This document shows positions 41,075 to 49,645 of a stretch of DNA of 64,000 nucleotides, piece by piece. Source of the stretch: Sphaerimonospora sp050942215. Lineage in GTDB: Bacteria; Actinomycetota; Actinomycetes; Streptosporangiales; Streptosporangiaceae. Every line of letters begins with the position of its first letter. The first letter of the stretch is position 1. The stretch covers positions 1,178,001 through 1,242,000 of the forward strand of contig NZ_CP192056.1 in NCBI RefSeq assembly GCF_050942215.1. The letters are read 5' to 3'. The notes below the pieces were generated by a model that was given only the letters and a program-made list of their open reading frames with translations, was not told where the DNA came from and made no database searches. Both the position numbers and the translations under genes were made by a program.

Positions 41075-41122
41075 GTGGAACGGAACCCTGATCACGGGCG
41101 TCGTGGCGGTGAGCGGTCGTGA
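41075..41122 (+). CDS. Leaderless 15-aa upstream ORF coupled to the methyltransferase gene
   Basis: GTG at 41075 opens a 15-residue frame (VERNPDHGRRGGERS) whose TGA overlaps the GTG start of the methyltransferase (GTGA, 41119-41122). The methyltransferase has no clear ribosome site of its own, so reinitiation from this frame is a plausible way to translate it. The peptide itself has no recognisable feature. Confidence 0.35.
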   Translation: MERNPDHGRRGGERS

Positions 41123-41970
41123 GCGCACAGCGGGCGGCCCAGCTCGAATACTCCGAGTTCCAGGCCGCGATGCTCGACGAGGACAAGCGCCGCAGGAAGG
41201 CCGCGAAGATCATCGCGGTGCTCGCGCACTTCCTGGGCAGGGAGAACGCCGATCCCGGTGAGATCCTCGCCGGGCTCACCGTCGGCGACGTCGGCTGCTC
41301 GGCCGGGTTCATCGCCGACGAGCTCGCCCGCGCGGGCGCGGGTCACACGCTCGGCGTGGACATCGACGTGCCCGGGCTGCGGAAGGCGGCCGACCGGTTC
41401 GGCGCGCGGGTCGGGTTCGTCTGCGCCGACGGCGGCGCGCTGCCGTTCCCGGACGGGTCGCTCGACGTGCTCGTCTTCAACCACATCTACGAGCACGTGG
41501 TCGACCCGGACGCGGTGATCGGGGACATGCACCGGGTGCTCGCCGACGACGGGGTCCTCTATCTCGGGCTCGGCAACCGGCTCGGCGTCATGGAGCCGCA
41601 CTACAAGCTGCCCTTCCTGTCCTATCTGCCGCCGGCCGCCGCCGACCGGTACGTCAGGGCGTTCGGCCGGGCCGACCACTACTACGAGCGTTTCCGCACC
41701 CGTCGCGGACTGCGGCGGATGCTGGAGGCCTTCCACGTGTGGGACTACACCTTCCCCGTGCTCGCCTCGCCGGAGCGGTTCGCCGGGGGCGAGCTGTTCC
41801 CCGGGCCGGTGGGCCGTGCCGTACGGGAGACCCTGGCGCGGACGCCGCGCGCGGCGCTGCACGCCCTCCTGCCGGTCGTGCCGACGTATCTCTGGGTCGC
41901 CACCAAGACGCACCGGCGGCCGCTCGGCGGCGCGCTCCCGCAGCCGCCCGAGCCGGTACGCACGCCGTGA
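41119..41970 (+). CDS. SAM-dependent class I methyltransferase
   Basis: The 283-aa product has LTVGDVGCSAGFIADELARAGAG (SAM loop), HTLGVDIDVPGLRKAADRFG, VGFVCADGGALPFPDGSLDVLVFNHIYEHVVDPDAVIGDMHRVLADDGVLYLGLG (motifs II-III). The C-terminal part with FLSYLPPAAADRYVRAFGRADHYYERFRTRRGLRRML suggests a glycan-modifying or O-methyltransferase branch. Its GTG start overlaps the upstream 15-codon frame, and its stop overlaps the next start (GTGA), so translation of the three is coupled. It likely methylates a sugar or lipid in the neighbouring glycan pathway (inference). Confidence 0.82.
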   Translation: MSAQRAAQLEYSEFQAAMLDEDKRRRKAAKIIAVLAHFLGRENADPGEILAGLTVGDVGCSAGFIADELARAGAGHTLGVDIDVPGLRKAADRFGARVGFVCADGGALPFPDGSLDVLVFNHIYEHVVDPDAVIGDMHRVLADDGVLYLGLGNRLGVMEPHYKLPFLSYLPPAAADRYVRAFGRADHYYERFRTRRGLRRMLEAFHVWDYTFPVLASPERFAGGELFPGPVGRAVRETLARTPRAALHALLPVVPTYLWVATKTHRRPLGGALPQPPEPVRTP

Positions 41971-42968
41971 CGCTCGGCGAGCCGGGGGAGCTCGGCGAAC
42001 CGGGGAGCCGGCCCGCCGAGCCGTCGGGCCGCCGGATGAGCGGACGCAGGGTGGTCCGCGTGCTGTTCCTGGTCGTCGCACTCGGGTTCGGCGCATGGGC
42101 CGTCGCCGGGCGGTGGGCCGAGGTCTCCGACGGGTTCGCCCGGCTGTCGTGGCCGGAGCTGGCCGGGTCGCTCGCCGCGGTGCTCGGCGCGCTCGTCGCG
42201 GGGATGATGATGTGGCGCGCGCTGCTGGCCGACCTCGGATCGCCGCTGGCGTTCCCGGACGCCGCCAAGATCTTTTTTGTGGGTCAGCTCGGCAAGTACA
42301 TCCCCGGGTCGCTGTGGCCGGTGCTCGCCCAGATGGAGATGGGACGTGATCACGGCATTCCGAGATCGCGCAGCGCCGCCGCTTTCTTCCTGACATATCC
42401 GGTCTATCTGGCGAGTGGGCTGCTGGTGGCGGCCGTCACGCTGCCCGTGCCTGCCGGGGAGTCCGTGGCCCGGTTCGCCTGGCTCCTGCTGCTCATCCCG
42501 GTGCTGGTCGCCGCGCTGCATCCGGCGGTCGTCAACGGGGTCATCGGTTTCGGGCTGCGCAGGCTGCGGCGGCCGCCGCTGGAGCGGCCGCTCACCCGCC
42601 GGGGGGTGCTCGTGTCCGCGGGATGGGCGCTGGCCGGCTGGGCGGCGTACGGCGTGCACCTCGTCCTCATCGTGCGTGCCCTCGGGGGCACCGGGGCGAC
42701 CGCGGTGATCCTGAGCTTCGGCGCGTTCGCGCTGGCCTGGTGCCTGGGCTTCCTGGCGGTGATCGCGCCGGCCGGCGTGGGCGTCCGGGAGGTCGCCATG
42801 TTCGCCGCGCTGGCCCCCGTGCTCGATCAGGGCTCGGCCACCGCGGCCGTGCTCTGCTCCCGGCTGATCGTCTCGGTCGGCGACCTGGTCTGCGCGGCCC
42901 TGGCCGGCCTCGTCTCCCGGCGCGCCGTCTCTCCCTCCGGTGCCACCGAGAACGCCAAGCAGCACTGA
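41967..42968 (+). CDS. AglD/MprF-type (LPG synthase TM domain) membrane protein
   Basis: The GTG at 41967 overlaps the methyltransferase stop; an internal ATG at 42036 (MSGRRVVRVLFLVVALG) could also serve. The 333-aa product has about eight helices and the family motif FFVGQLGKYIPGSLWPVLAQMEMG, plus SFGAFALAWCLGFLAVIAPAGVGVREVAMFAALAP, both typical of UPF0104/lysylphosphatidylglycerol-synthase transmembrane proteins. Such proteins are linked to flipping or modifying lipid-linked sugars. A role in exporting the product of the adjacent GT2/GT4 enzymes is likely but inferred. A 300-base gap without any gene I could recognise follows (42969-43272). Confidence 0.8.
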   Translation: MTLGEPGELGEPGSRPAEPSGRRMSGRRVVRVLFLVVALGFGAWAVAGRWAEVSDGFARLSWPELAGSLAAVLGALVAGMMMWRALLADLGSPLAFPDAAKIFFVGQLGKYIPGSLWPVLAQMEMGRDHGIPRSRSAAAFFLTYPVYLASGLLVAAVTLPVPAGESVARFAWLLLLIPVLVAALHPAVVNGVIGFGLRRLRRPPLERPLTRRGVLVSAGWALAGWAAYGVHLVLIVRALGGTGATAVILSFGAFALAWCLGFLAVIAPAGVGVREVAMFAALAPVLDQGSATAAVLCSRLIVSVGDLVCAALAGLVSRRAVSPSGATENAKQH

Positions 42969-43272
42969 TATTCCGTACAAATCGCGCGTTCGCCGGGCAT
43001 TTCCGCGTAATGGGCGTGGGTTCCGGAATTCTCGGCTGGTCACACAGGTGATTCCCGCCACGGTTCGGGGGACGTCCGGGAAGAGAGTGAAGGTGAAGGG
43101 TGACCGCGGGAGGACTCTCCGTCATCGCCCGGTGAACCGAAGGATCACCGGGGCTCACGGGGGGAGCAGTAGGCACGGCCCTGGCCGCCCTCGCCGGATG
43201 ACCGTCGGACCAATGAGTCCGGGCGGGCGGGCCCGCTCCCGCCGCCGGGGCTCGCCGAGGGGAGCGATCTGG

Positions 43273-44400
43273 TTGACACCTCGAGTGCTCGTCGACGCCG
43301 CGGCGGTTCCCGCCGATCGCGGCGCGCTGATCCGGTACGTCGACGGACTGGTCGCCGCCCTGCACGAGGCCGGAGCCGACCTCGCCGTGGTATGCCAGCG
43401 CGCGGACGCCGAGCGGTACGGCAAGCTCGCCCCGACCGCGCGGATCCTGGCCGGCCCGGTCGCCATCACCAACCGGGGCAAGCGCCTGGCGTGGGAGCAG
43501 TTCGGCCTGCCCGTCCTCGCCCAGCGCGCCGGGGCGGACGTGATCCACGCCCCGTACTACTCGATCCCGCTGCGCTCCGGTCTGCGGGTCGTGGCCACCA
43601 TCCACGACGTGGCCTGCTTCACCGAGCAGGAGCGGCACGACACGGCCAGGGCGTCGTTCTTCCGCTCGGCCACGCGCACCGCCGTACGGCGGGCCGACCG
43701 GCTCATCGTGCCGTCCAGGGCCACGCGGGACGAGCTCGTCCGCGTGCTCGGGGCCGATCCGGCCCGGATCGACGTCGCCTATCACGGTGTGGATCCCACG
43801 CTGTTCCACCCGCCCGGCGAACGCGAGATCCGCCGGGTCGCCGACCGGATCGGCCTGCACGGTCAGCCGTACGTCGCCTATCTGGGCGCACTGGAACCGC
43901 GCAAGAACGTGCCGAACCTGATCCGCGGCTTCGCCGAGGCGGTCGAGCATCTGCCTGCGCCGCCCGCTCTGGCGCTCGCGGGCGGGCCGGGCTGGGACGG
44001 CGATGTCGAGGTGGCGCTGGCCGGCCTGCCGTCCAGGATCAGGATCGTCCGGCCCGGATATCTCCCCTTCTCGGATCTGCCGGGTTTCCTCGGCGGCGCG
44101 CTCGTGGTCGCGTTCCCGTCGCGCAGCGAGGGGTTCGGGCTGCCGGTGCTGGAGGCGATGGCGTGCGGTGCTCCGGTGCTGACCACCCACCGGGCCTCGC
44201 TTCCCGAGGTGGGCGGCGACGCGGTCGCCTACACGGAGCCGGACGCCGAGAGCGTCGCCGCCGCGCTGCGCGCGCTGCTCGAGTCGCGGAAACGGCGGGC
44301 GGCGCTGTCGTCGGCGGGGGTCGACCGGGCCCGGGAGTTCACCTGGCGGCTGTCCGCTGAGGCCCATCTCGCGTCATATCAGCGCGCGATGGACACCTGA
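43273..44400 (+). CDS. Family 4 glycosyltransferase (mannosyltransferase-like)
   Basis: The open frame begins at 42940, but a TTG at 43273 with AGGGGAG eight bases upstream gives a normal 375-aa GT4 starting MTPRVLVDAAAVPADRGALIRYVDGLVAALHEAG. Signature segments are RVVATIHDVACF, VAYHGVDPTLFHPPGER, QPYVAYLGALEPRKNVPNLIRGF (donor domain), LPGFLGGALVVAFPSRSEGFGLPVLEAMACGAPVLTTHRASLPEVGGDAVAY (E-x7-E motif) and a closing FTWRLSAEAHLA. The PRKNVPNLI and SEGFGLPVLEAMACG motifs are typical of mannosyltransferases. It lies 16 bases before the GDP-mannose pyrophosphorylase gene, which supports GDP-mannose as donor. Confidence 0.88.
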   Translation: MTPRVLVDAAAVPADRGALIRYVDGLVAALHEAGADLAVVCQRADAERYGKLAPTARILAGPVAITNRGKRLAWEQFGLPVLAQRAGADVIHAPYYSIPLRSGLRVVATIHDVACFTEQERHDTARASFFRSATRTAVRRADRLIVPSRATRDELVRVLGADPARIDVAYHGVDPTLFHPPGEREIRRVADRIGLHGQPYVAYLGALEPRKNVPNLIRGFAEAVEHLPAPPALALAGGPGWDGDVEVALAGLPSRIRIVRPGYLPFSDLPGFLGGALVVAFPSRSEGFGLPVLEAMACGAPVLTTHRASLPEVGGDAVAYTEPDAESVAAALRALLESRKRRAALSSAGVDRAREFTWRLSAEAHLASYQRAMDT

Positions 44401-44402
44401 GC

Positions 44403-44408
44403 TAGTCT
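44403..44408 (+). promoter_or_regulatory. Candidate -10 box (TAGTCT) giving a leaderless manC message
   Basis: TAGTCT overlaps the end of the preceding gene region and lies eight bases before the ATG at 44417, which has no ribosome site. This is the distance expected when transcription starts at the initiation codon. Confidence 0.42.
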
Positions 44409-44416
44409 GCCGGGCT

Positions 44417-45511
44417 ATGGGTGACTCCAGTTCGCGATCGCTTGAGGCGATCCTCCTCGTCGGTGGTCAGGGGACGCGCCTCCGCCCGTTGACGATGTCG
44501 ATTCCCAAACCTCTCCTGCCCACCGCCGGGGTGCCGCTGCTGGAACATCAGCTCGCGCGCGCAGCCGCCGCCGGGGTGCGGCACGTGGTGTTCGCCACGG
44601 CCTATCGCGCGGAGATGTTCGCTGAAAGTTTCGGCGACGGCGACAGACTCGGGCTGGAGATCACGTACGTGACCGAGGACGTGCCGCTCGGCACCGGAGG
44701 CGCGATACGCAACGCGTCGGCGGCACTGCGGTCGGGGCCGGACGACCCGGTCTTCATCCTCAACGGGGACATCATCTCCGACCACGACATGACGGCCCAG
44801 GCCGCTGCGCACGAGAAGGCCGACGCCGTCGTGACGCTGCATCTCACCACCGTGGAGGACCCGCGCAGGTACGGCTCGGTGCTGACCGAGGCCGACGGCC
44901 GGGTGAAGGCGTTCATCGAGAAGTCGCCGACTCCGATCACCGACCAGGTCAACGCGGGCTGCTACATCTTCCGTCGCGGCGTCATCGACGAGATCCCGGC
45001 GGGCCGTCCGGTCTCAGTGGAATACGAGCTGTTCCCGAAGTTCCTGGCCGAGTCGGTGCCGATTATCGGGCACGTGGACCCGGCCTACTGGCTCGACGTG
45101 GGGACCCCGGCCGCCTTCGTCCAGTGCTGCCGCGATCTGACCCTCGGCCGGGTGCGGTCCCCGGCACTGCCCGTCCAGGGAGTGCCGGCGCTCGTCGCGG
45201 AGGGGGCGGTCATCGCCCCGGACGCGCAGGTGGCTGGCGGCTCGACGATCGGGGGCGGGGTGCTCGTCGCGTCCGGCGCTGTGGTCGAAGCGAGCGTGGT
45301 GATGGACGGCGCCGAGATCGCCGAGCAGGCGAAGGTGTCGCGATCCGTGGTGGGGCGCGGCGTCAGGATCGGCCCGGGTGTCGTGGTCGAGGACGCGATC
45401 GTGGGTGACGAGGCCGTCATCGAGCCGGGCAACGAACTCCGCGGCGGCGTCCGGATCTGGCCCAGGTCCGTAATATCGGATACGTCGGTCAGATTCTCCA
45501 GCGATATGTGA
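44417..45511 (+). CDS. manC: Mannose-1-phosphate guanylyltransferase (GDP-mannose pyrophosphorylase)
   Basis: The 364-aa product begins LEAILLVGGQGTRLRPLTMSIPKPLLPTAGVPLLEHQL, the classical nucleotide-sugar pyrophosphorylase loop with the G-x-G-T-R-L-R and K of PKP. VTEDVPLGTGGAIRNA, VFILNGDIISDHDM, FIEKSPTPITDQVNAGCYIFRRGVI and PAYWLDVGTPAAFVQCCRDL confirm the GDP-mannose branch. The C-terminus (from about residue 255) is a left-handed beta-helix (VAEGAVIAPDAQVAGGSTIGGGVLVASGAVV). It makes GDP-mannose for mannosylated wall or lipid glycans, and I recall an equivalent near fbiAB in mycobacteria (Rv3264c). Likely the main metabolic link to the mannomutase at 61 kb. Confidence 0.88.
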   Translation: MGDSSSRSLEAILLVGGQGTRLRPLTMSIPKPLLPTAGVPLLEHQLARAAAAGVRHVVFATAYRAEMFAESFGDGDRLGLEITYVTEDVPLGTGGAIRNASAALRSGPDDPVFILNGDIISDHDMTAQAAAHEKADAVVTLHLTTVEDPRRYGSVLTEADGRVKAFIEKSPTPITDQVNAGCYIFRRGVIDEIPAGRPVSVEYELFPKFLAESVPIIGHVDPAYWLDVGTPAAFVQCCRDLTLGRVRSPALPVQGVPALVAEGAVIAPDAQVAGGSTIGGGVLVASGAVVEASVVMDGAEIAEQAKVSRSVVGRGVRIGPGVVVEDAIVGDEAVIEPGNELRGGVRIWPRSVISDTSVRFSSDM

Positions 45512-45518
45512 TCACTCC

Positions 45519-46526
45519 GTGTCCGATCTCGTTCCCGTGCCGGTGTCCGCCCCGCCGCGTTCGTCCGAACGCGGGTGGCGGCCGGACGCGCCGGTCGACG
45601 TGGCGCTCACGCTGGCGCCCCACCGGCGCGGGGGCTCCGATCCCACCTGGCGGCGTACTCCGGACGGCGCCGTCTGGCGTACGACCCGAACCCCCGACGG
45701 CCCGGCCACGCTGCGGATCACCACGGCGGACGGAGCAGGAGAGGTCGGCGCCCGGGCCTGGGGGCCCGGAGCGGAGTGGGCGCTGGAGACGCTGCCGGGG
45801 CTTCTCGGCGCCGACGACGACGTGTCCGGGTTCGCCGGCCTGCTGGCCGATCTCACCCGGCGGGCCCGTCACGGCGAGACCGGGCAGGCCCGGCGTGCGA
45901 TGTTCGTCGCCCGGGCCGCCGCCCGCCATCCCGGGCTGCGCATCGGGAGATCCTCACGAGTCTTCGAGGCGCTGGTGCCGGCCGTGCTGGAGCAGAAGGT
46001 CGTCGGCAGGGAGGCCTGGCGGGCCTGGCGGTGGCTCGTCCGCCGGTACGGCGAGGCCGCGCCGGGACCGGCCCCCGAGGGGATGACGGTGATCCCGCCG
46101 CCCGAGGTGTGGCGGCAGATCCCCTCGTGGGACTGGCATCGCGCCGGGGCGGAGGCCGTACGGGCCAGGACCGTCGTCAACGCGGCACGCCATGCCGAGA
46201 GGCTGGAATCCACATGTGGCGAGGCGGGCTCGGCCGAGGCGGACCGCCTGCTGCGGGCGCTGCCGGGCATCGGAGTATGGACGTCGGCCGAGGTGCGCCA
46301 GCGTGCCCACGGTGACTGCGACGCGCCCAGCGTCGGCGACTACCATCTGCCGGGCATCCTCGGATGGGCGCTGACCGGCCGGAAGACCGACGATGCCGGC
46401 ATGCTCGCCCTGCTTGAGCCGTTCCGGGGGCACCGCCACCGGGTGATCAGGCTCGTCGAGCTCAGCGGCATCCGCCCACCCGCTCGCGGTCCCCGGATGC
46501 CCGCCCGCGACTACCGCTCGTTCTGA
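45519..46526 (+). CDS. AlkA-like DNA-3-methyladenine glycosylase
   Basis: GTG start seven bases after the manC stop. The 335-aa protein has a variable N-terminal ~130 residues and a helix-hairpin-helix glycosylase core: FEALVPAVLEQKVVGREAWRAWRWLVRRYG, RHAERLE, then LLRALPGIGVWTSAEVRQRAHGDCDAPSVGDYHLPG. The HhH is LPGIGVWTS and the catalytic Asp is D in VGDYHLPG. It removes alkylated bases in base excision repair. Its role is unrelated to the neighbouring mannose gene, but the close spacing implies co-transcription. Confidence 0.85.
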   Translation: MSDLVPVPVSAPPRSSERGWRPDAPVDVALTLAPHRRGGSDPTWRRTPDGAVWRTTRTPDGPATLRITTADGAGEVGARAWGPGAEWALETLPGLLGADDDVSGFAGLLADLTRRARHGETGQARRAMFVARAAARHPGLRIGRSSRVFEALVPAVLEQKVVGREAWRAWRWLVRRYGEAAPGPAPEGMTVIPPPEVWRQIPSWDWHRAGAEAVRARTVVNAARHAERLESTCGEAGSAEADRLLRALPGIGVWTSAEVRQRAHGDCDAPSVGDYHLPGILGWALTGRKTDDAGMLALLEPFRGHRHRVIRLVELSGIRPPARGPRMPARDYRSF

Positions 46527-46538
46527 CAACGCGCGGGA

Positions 46539-46703
46539 TCACGTCGGGGAGCGCGGGGGCGAGGTCTCCGCGTTCGGAGTGTTCGGGGGCGCCGGACCCT
46601 GGGGATCCTCCGGTTTCCAGTCGCGGCCGTCACGGGTGTCGGCGCCGAAGAACGGGGCGAGCAGGGCGACGGCGGCGATGAACACGAGCATGGCCCAGGA
46701 CAT
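46539..46703 (-). CDS. Small single-helix membrane protein (54 aa)
   Basis: ATG at 46703 with GGGAG six to seven bases upstream; the longer frame to 46739 is less likely. The product begins MSWAMLVFIAAVALLAPFFGADTRDGRDW, one membrane helix followed by a charged stretch and a Pro-rich tail. I recall small proteins with the same ...AALLAPFFG.DTRDG.DW pattern in other actinomycetes, so it seems conserved. Function unknown. It converges on the glycosylase gene with 12 bases between stops. Confidence 0.6.
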   Translation of the reverse strand: MSWAMLVFIAAVALLAPFFGADTRDGRDWKPEDPQGPAPPNTPNAETSPPRSPT

Positions 46704-46861
46704 CGGATCTCCCGTGAAGTGCGTGCGGAGGGTGACCATTCGAGTGTGCTCAGCCGCGACTGTTCACGTCCAGTGAAATCTTCTTTCCGATTTCGTTAAG
46801 CACTGCTGAAGAAATACTCATCTCGGATGGACCCGCCCCAGCCGTGCCCTTCAAAGTTTCG

Positions 46862-46867
46862 TACTGT
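46862..46867 (+). promoter_or_regulatory. Candidate -10 box (TACTGT) for leaderless fbiC
   Basis: TACTGT is separated from the chosen GTG (46875) by seven bases, and no ribosome site precedes that GTG. This is the standard geometry of leaderless actinobacterial transcripts. No convincing -35 was found. Confidence 0.45.
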
Positions 46868-46874
46868 TCATCGT

Positions 46875-49499
46875 GTGCGTAACGAAGTTGTGATCCCCAC
46901 GGAGGCCGCGATGCGGCGGGCGCTCGCGCGGGCGCGGGACGGCAAGACACTGGACACGGCCGAAGCCGCGATCCTGCTGCAGGCGCGCGGGAACGACTTG
47001 GAAACTCTGCTCGAACACGCCTCGCGGGTCAGGGACGCGGGACTCGTCGCGGCCGGACGCCCGGGCGTGATCACCTATAGCCGCAAGGTGTTCATCCCCC
47101 TGACCCGGCTCTGCCGCGACCGCTGCGGCTACTGCACGTTCGCGACGGCACCGCACCGACTGCCCAGCGCGTTCCTCTCCCCCGACGAGGTGCTGGAGAT
47201 CGCCCGGCGGGGGGCGGAGATGGGCTGCAAGGAGGCCCTGTTCACGCTCGGCGACCGGCCCGAGGACCGCTGGCACCAGGCGCGGGAGTGGCTGGACGCG
47301 CACGGCTACGACGACACGCTGTCCTACGTGCGCGCGATGGCGATCCGCGTCCTGGAGGAGACCGGGCTGCTGCCGCATCTCAACCCCGGCGTGATGACCT
47401 GGCGCGACCTGCAGCGGCTCAAGCCGGTCGCGCCGTCGATGGGCATGATGCTGGAGACCACGTCGGAGCGGCTGTTCAGCGAGAAGGGCCAGGCGCACCA
47501 CGGCTCGCCCGACAAGGACCCGGCCGTACGGCTGCGCGTGCTCGAGGACGCGGGACGGTCCAGCGTGCCGTTCACGACCGGCATCCTGATCGGCATCGGC
47601 GAGACCATCGCGGAGCGGGCCGATTCCATCTTCGCGATCCGCCGGGTGGCCAGGGAGTACGGCGGCGTCCAGGAGGTCATCGTCCAGAACTTCCGCGCCA
47701 AGCCCGACACCGCGATGCGCGGCATGCCCGACGCCGACCTGCACGACCTGGCCGCGACGATCGCGGTGACGCGGCTCGTGCTCGGGCCGAGGGCGCGGGT
47801 CCAGGCCCCGCCCAACCTGATCGGCGACGAGTACGCCCTGATGGTCCGCGCCGGCATCGACGACTGGGGCGGCGTCTCCCCGCTCACGCCCGACCACGTC
47901 AACCCCGAGCGGCCGTGGCCGCAGATCGACGAACTGGCCGGCCGTACGGCACAGGCGGGGTTCGAGCTGAGGGAGCGGCTGACGATCTATCCGGAGTACG
48001 TGCTGGCCGGGGAGCCCTGGCTGGACCCCCGGCTGCGCGAGCACGTGGCCGCGCTGGCCGACCCGCGTACCGGCCTCGCCAGGGAGGACGCGATACCGGT
48101 CGGCCGCCCCTGGCAGGAGCCGGACGGCGGATTCTCCACCGGGCTGCGCACCAGCGGCCGGGCCGATCTGCATGTCGCCATCGACGCCGAGGGGCGTACG
48201 GCCGACCGCCGCGACGACTTCGACAGCGTGTACGGCGACTGGGCCGCGCTGCGCGACCGCCTGCCGAGCGGGGGCGGGAGCGGCCCTACCGGCGCGGCCG
48301 GCGGAGTGGTGCGGGAGGCGCTGCGGCGCGCGGAGAGCGACCCGGCCCGGCTGACCGACGAACAGGCGGTGGCGCTGCTGGGGCTCGCGGGCGACCAGAA
48401 CGGCGCGGGGGCCGACGACGCGGGGCTGGACGAGCTGTGCCGGATCGCCGACGGGCTGCGCCGCGAGGCGGTGGGCGACGACGTCACCTACATCGTGAAC
48501 CGGAACATCAACTTCACCAACGTCTGCTACACCGGCTGCCGGTTCTGCGCGTTCGCGCAGCGGCGGGCCGACGCCGACGCCTACACGCTGTCGCTTTCCG
48601 AGGTGGCCGACCGGGCGGCGGAGGCATGGGAGGCCGGGGCCACCGAGGTGTGCATGCAGGGCGGTATCCACCCGGATCTGCCGGGCACCGCCTACTTCGA
48701 CATCGCGCGGGCGGTCAAGGAACGCTGCCCGGACATTCACGTCCACGCGTTCTCCCCGATGGAGGTCATCAACGGCGCGAGCCGGACGAACATGTCGATC
48801 GAGGACTGGCTGCGTGCCGCCAGGGAGGCCGGGCTCGACTCGCTGCCGGGGACGGCCGCCGAGATCCTCGACGACGACGTCCGCTGGGTGCTCACCAAGG
48901 GCAAGCTCCCGACCGCCGAGTGGATCGAAGTGATCACCACGGCGCACCGCCTGGGCATCCCGACGACCTCGACGATGATGTACGGCCACGTGGACACGCA
49001 TGAGCACTGGGTACGGCACATCCGGCTGATCAGGACGATCCAGGAGGAGACGGGCGGCTTCAGCGAGTTCGTGCTGCTGCCGTTCGTCCACCACAGCGCG
49101 CCCATCTACCTGGCCGGAATCGCCCGGCCGGGCCCGACGCCCCGCGAGAACCGGGCCGTGCACGCGCTCGCCCGGATCATGCTGCACGGCGCGATCGCGA
49201 ACATCCAGTGCTCGTGGGTGAAGCTCCAGGACGACCTGTGCCGTGCCGTGCTCTCCGGCGGGGTCAACGACCTCGGCGGCACGCTGATGGAGGAGACGAT
49301 CAGCCGGATGGCCGGGTCGGAGAACGGGTCCTACAAGACCATCGGCGACATCGCCGCCATGGTCGCGCCGACCGGCCGGCCGCTGCGCCAGCGGACCACG
49401 TCGTACGGCACGCCGGACCCCGAGCGTCTGGCCGCGGCCGAGCGCAGCGGCGGGGTCTGCCGCAGCGTACGCACCCCGCTGCGTCTGATCGACAGATGA
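46875..49499 (+). CDS. fbiC: FO synthase FbiC (CofG-CofH fusion)
   Basis: The GTG at 46875 gives 874 residues beginning MRNEVVIPTEAAMRRAL, the usual FbiC start. Two radical-SAM domains are present: C80-x3-C84-x2-C87 (LTRLCRDRCGYCTFA, CofG half) and C551-x3-C555-x2-C558 (NVCYTGCRFCAFA, CofH half). Further conserved blocks are KEALFTLGDRPEDRW and MQGGIHPDLPGTAYFDI. The fused enzyme joins a tyrosine-derived unit to the flavin precursor to make FO, the deazaflavin chromophore of F420. It converges with fbiB and fbiA, so the deazaflavin-making and the side-chain-adding parts of the pathway face each other. Its start appears leaderless. Confidence 0.96.
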   Translation: MRNEVVIPTEAAMRRALARARDGKTLDTAEAAILLQARGNDLETLLEHASRVRDAGLVAAGRPGVITYSRKVFIPLTRLCRDRCGYCTFATAPHRLPSAFLSPDEVLEIARRGAEMGCKEALFTLGDRPEDRWHQAREWLDAHGYDDTLSYVRAMAIRVLEETGLLPHLNPGVMTWRDLQRLKPVAPSMGMMLETTSERLFSEKGQAHHGSPDKDPAVRLRVLEDAGRSSVPFTTGILIGIGETIAERADSIFAIRRVAREYGGVQEVIVQNFRAKPDTAMRGMPDADLHDLAATIAVTRLVLGPRARVQAPPNLIGDEYALMVRAGIDDWGGVSPLTPDHVNPERPWPQIDELAGRTAQAGFELRERLTIYPEYVLAGEPWLDPRLREHVAALADPRTGLAREDAIPVGRPWQEPDGGFSTGLRTSGRADLHVAIDAEGRTADRRDDFDSVYGDWAALRDRLPSGGGSGPTGAAGGVVREALRRAESDPARLTDEQAVALLGLAGDQNGAGADDAGLDELCRIADGLRREAVGDDVTYIVNRNINFTNVCYTGCRFCAFAQRRADADAYTLSLSEVADRAAEAWEAGATEVCMQGGIHPDLPGTAYFDIARAVKERCPDIHVHAFSPMEVINGASRTNMSIEDWLRAAREAGLDSLPGTAAEILDDDVRWVLTKGKLPTAEWIEVITTAHRLGIPTTSTMMYGHVDTHEHWVRHIRLIRTIQEETGGFSEFVLLPFVHHSAPIYLAGIARPGPTPRENRAVHALARIMLHGAIANIQCSWVKLQDDLCRAVLSGGVNDLGGTLMEETISRMAGSENGSYKTIGDIAAMVAPTGRPLRQRTTSYGTPDPERLAAAERSGGVCRSVRTPLRLIDR

Positions 49500-49645
49500 G
49501 GGCGGCTCATCGACCTTGAGGTCATCGCCGCGCAGACGGCCCGCGGCCTTCGACCGGCGTCGACGTCGAGGTCGATTCCGGCCGGCCCTGTTCGCCGCGG
49601 GGATTCATCCGCAATCACGACAGGGCACGGACTCGGCGCGCGGTC

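Noticed and set aside
42969..43272. Riboswitch or extra gene in the 300-base gap before the GT4
   Set aside because: No recognised riboswitch core or credible coding frame; GT4 start at 43273 has a good ribosome site.
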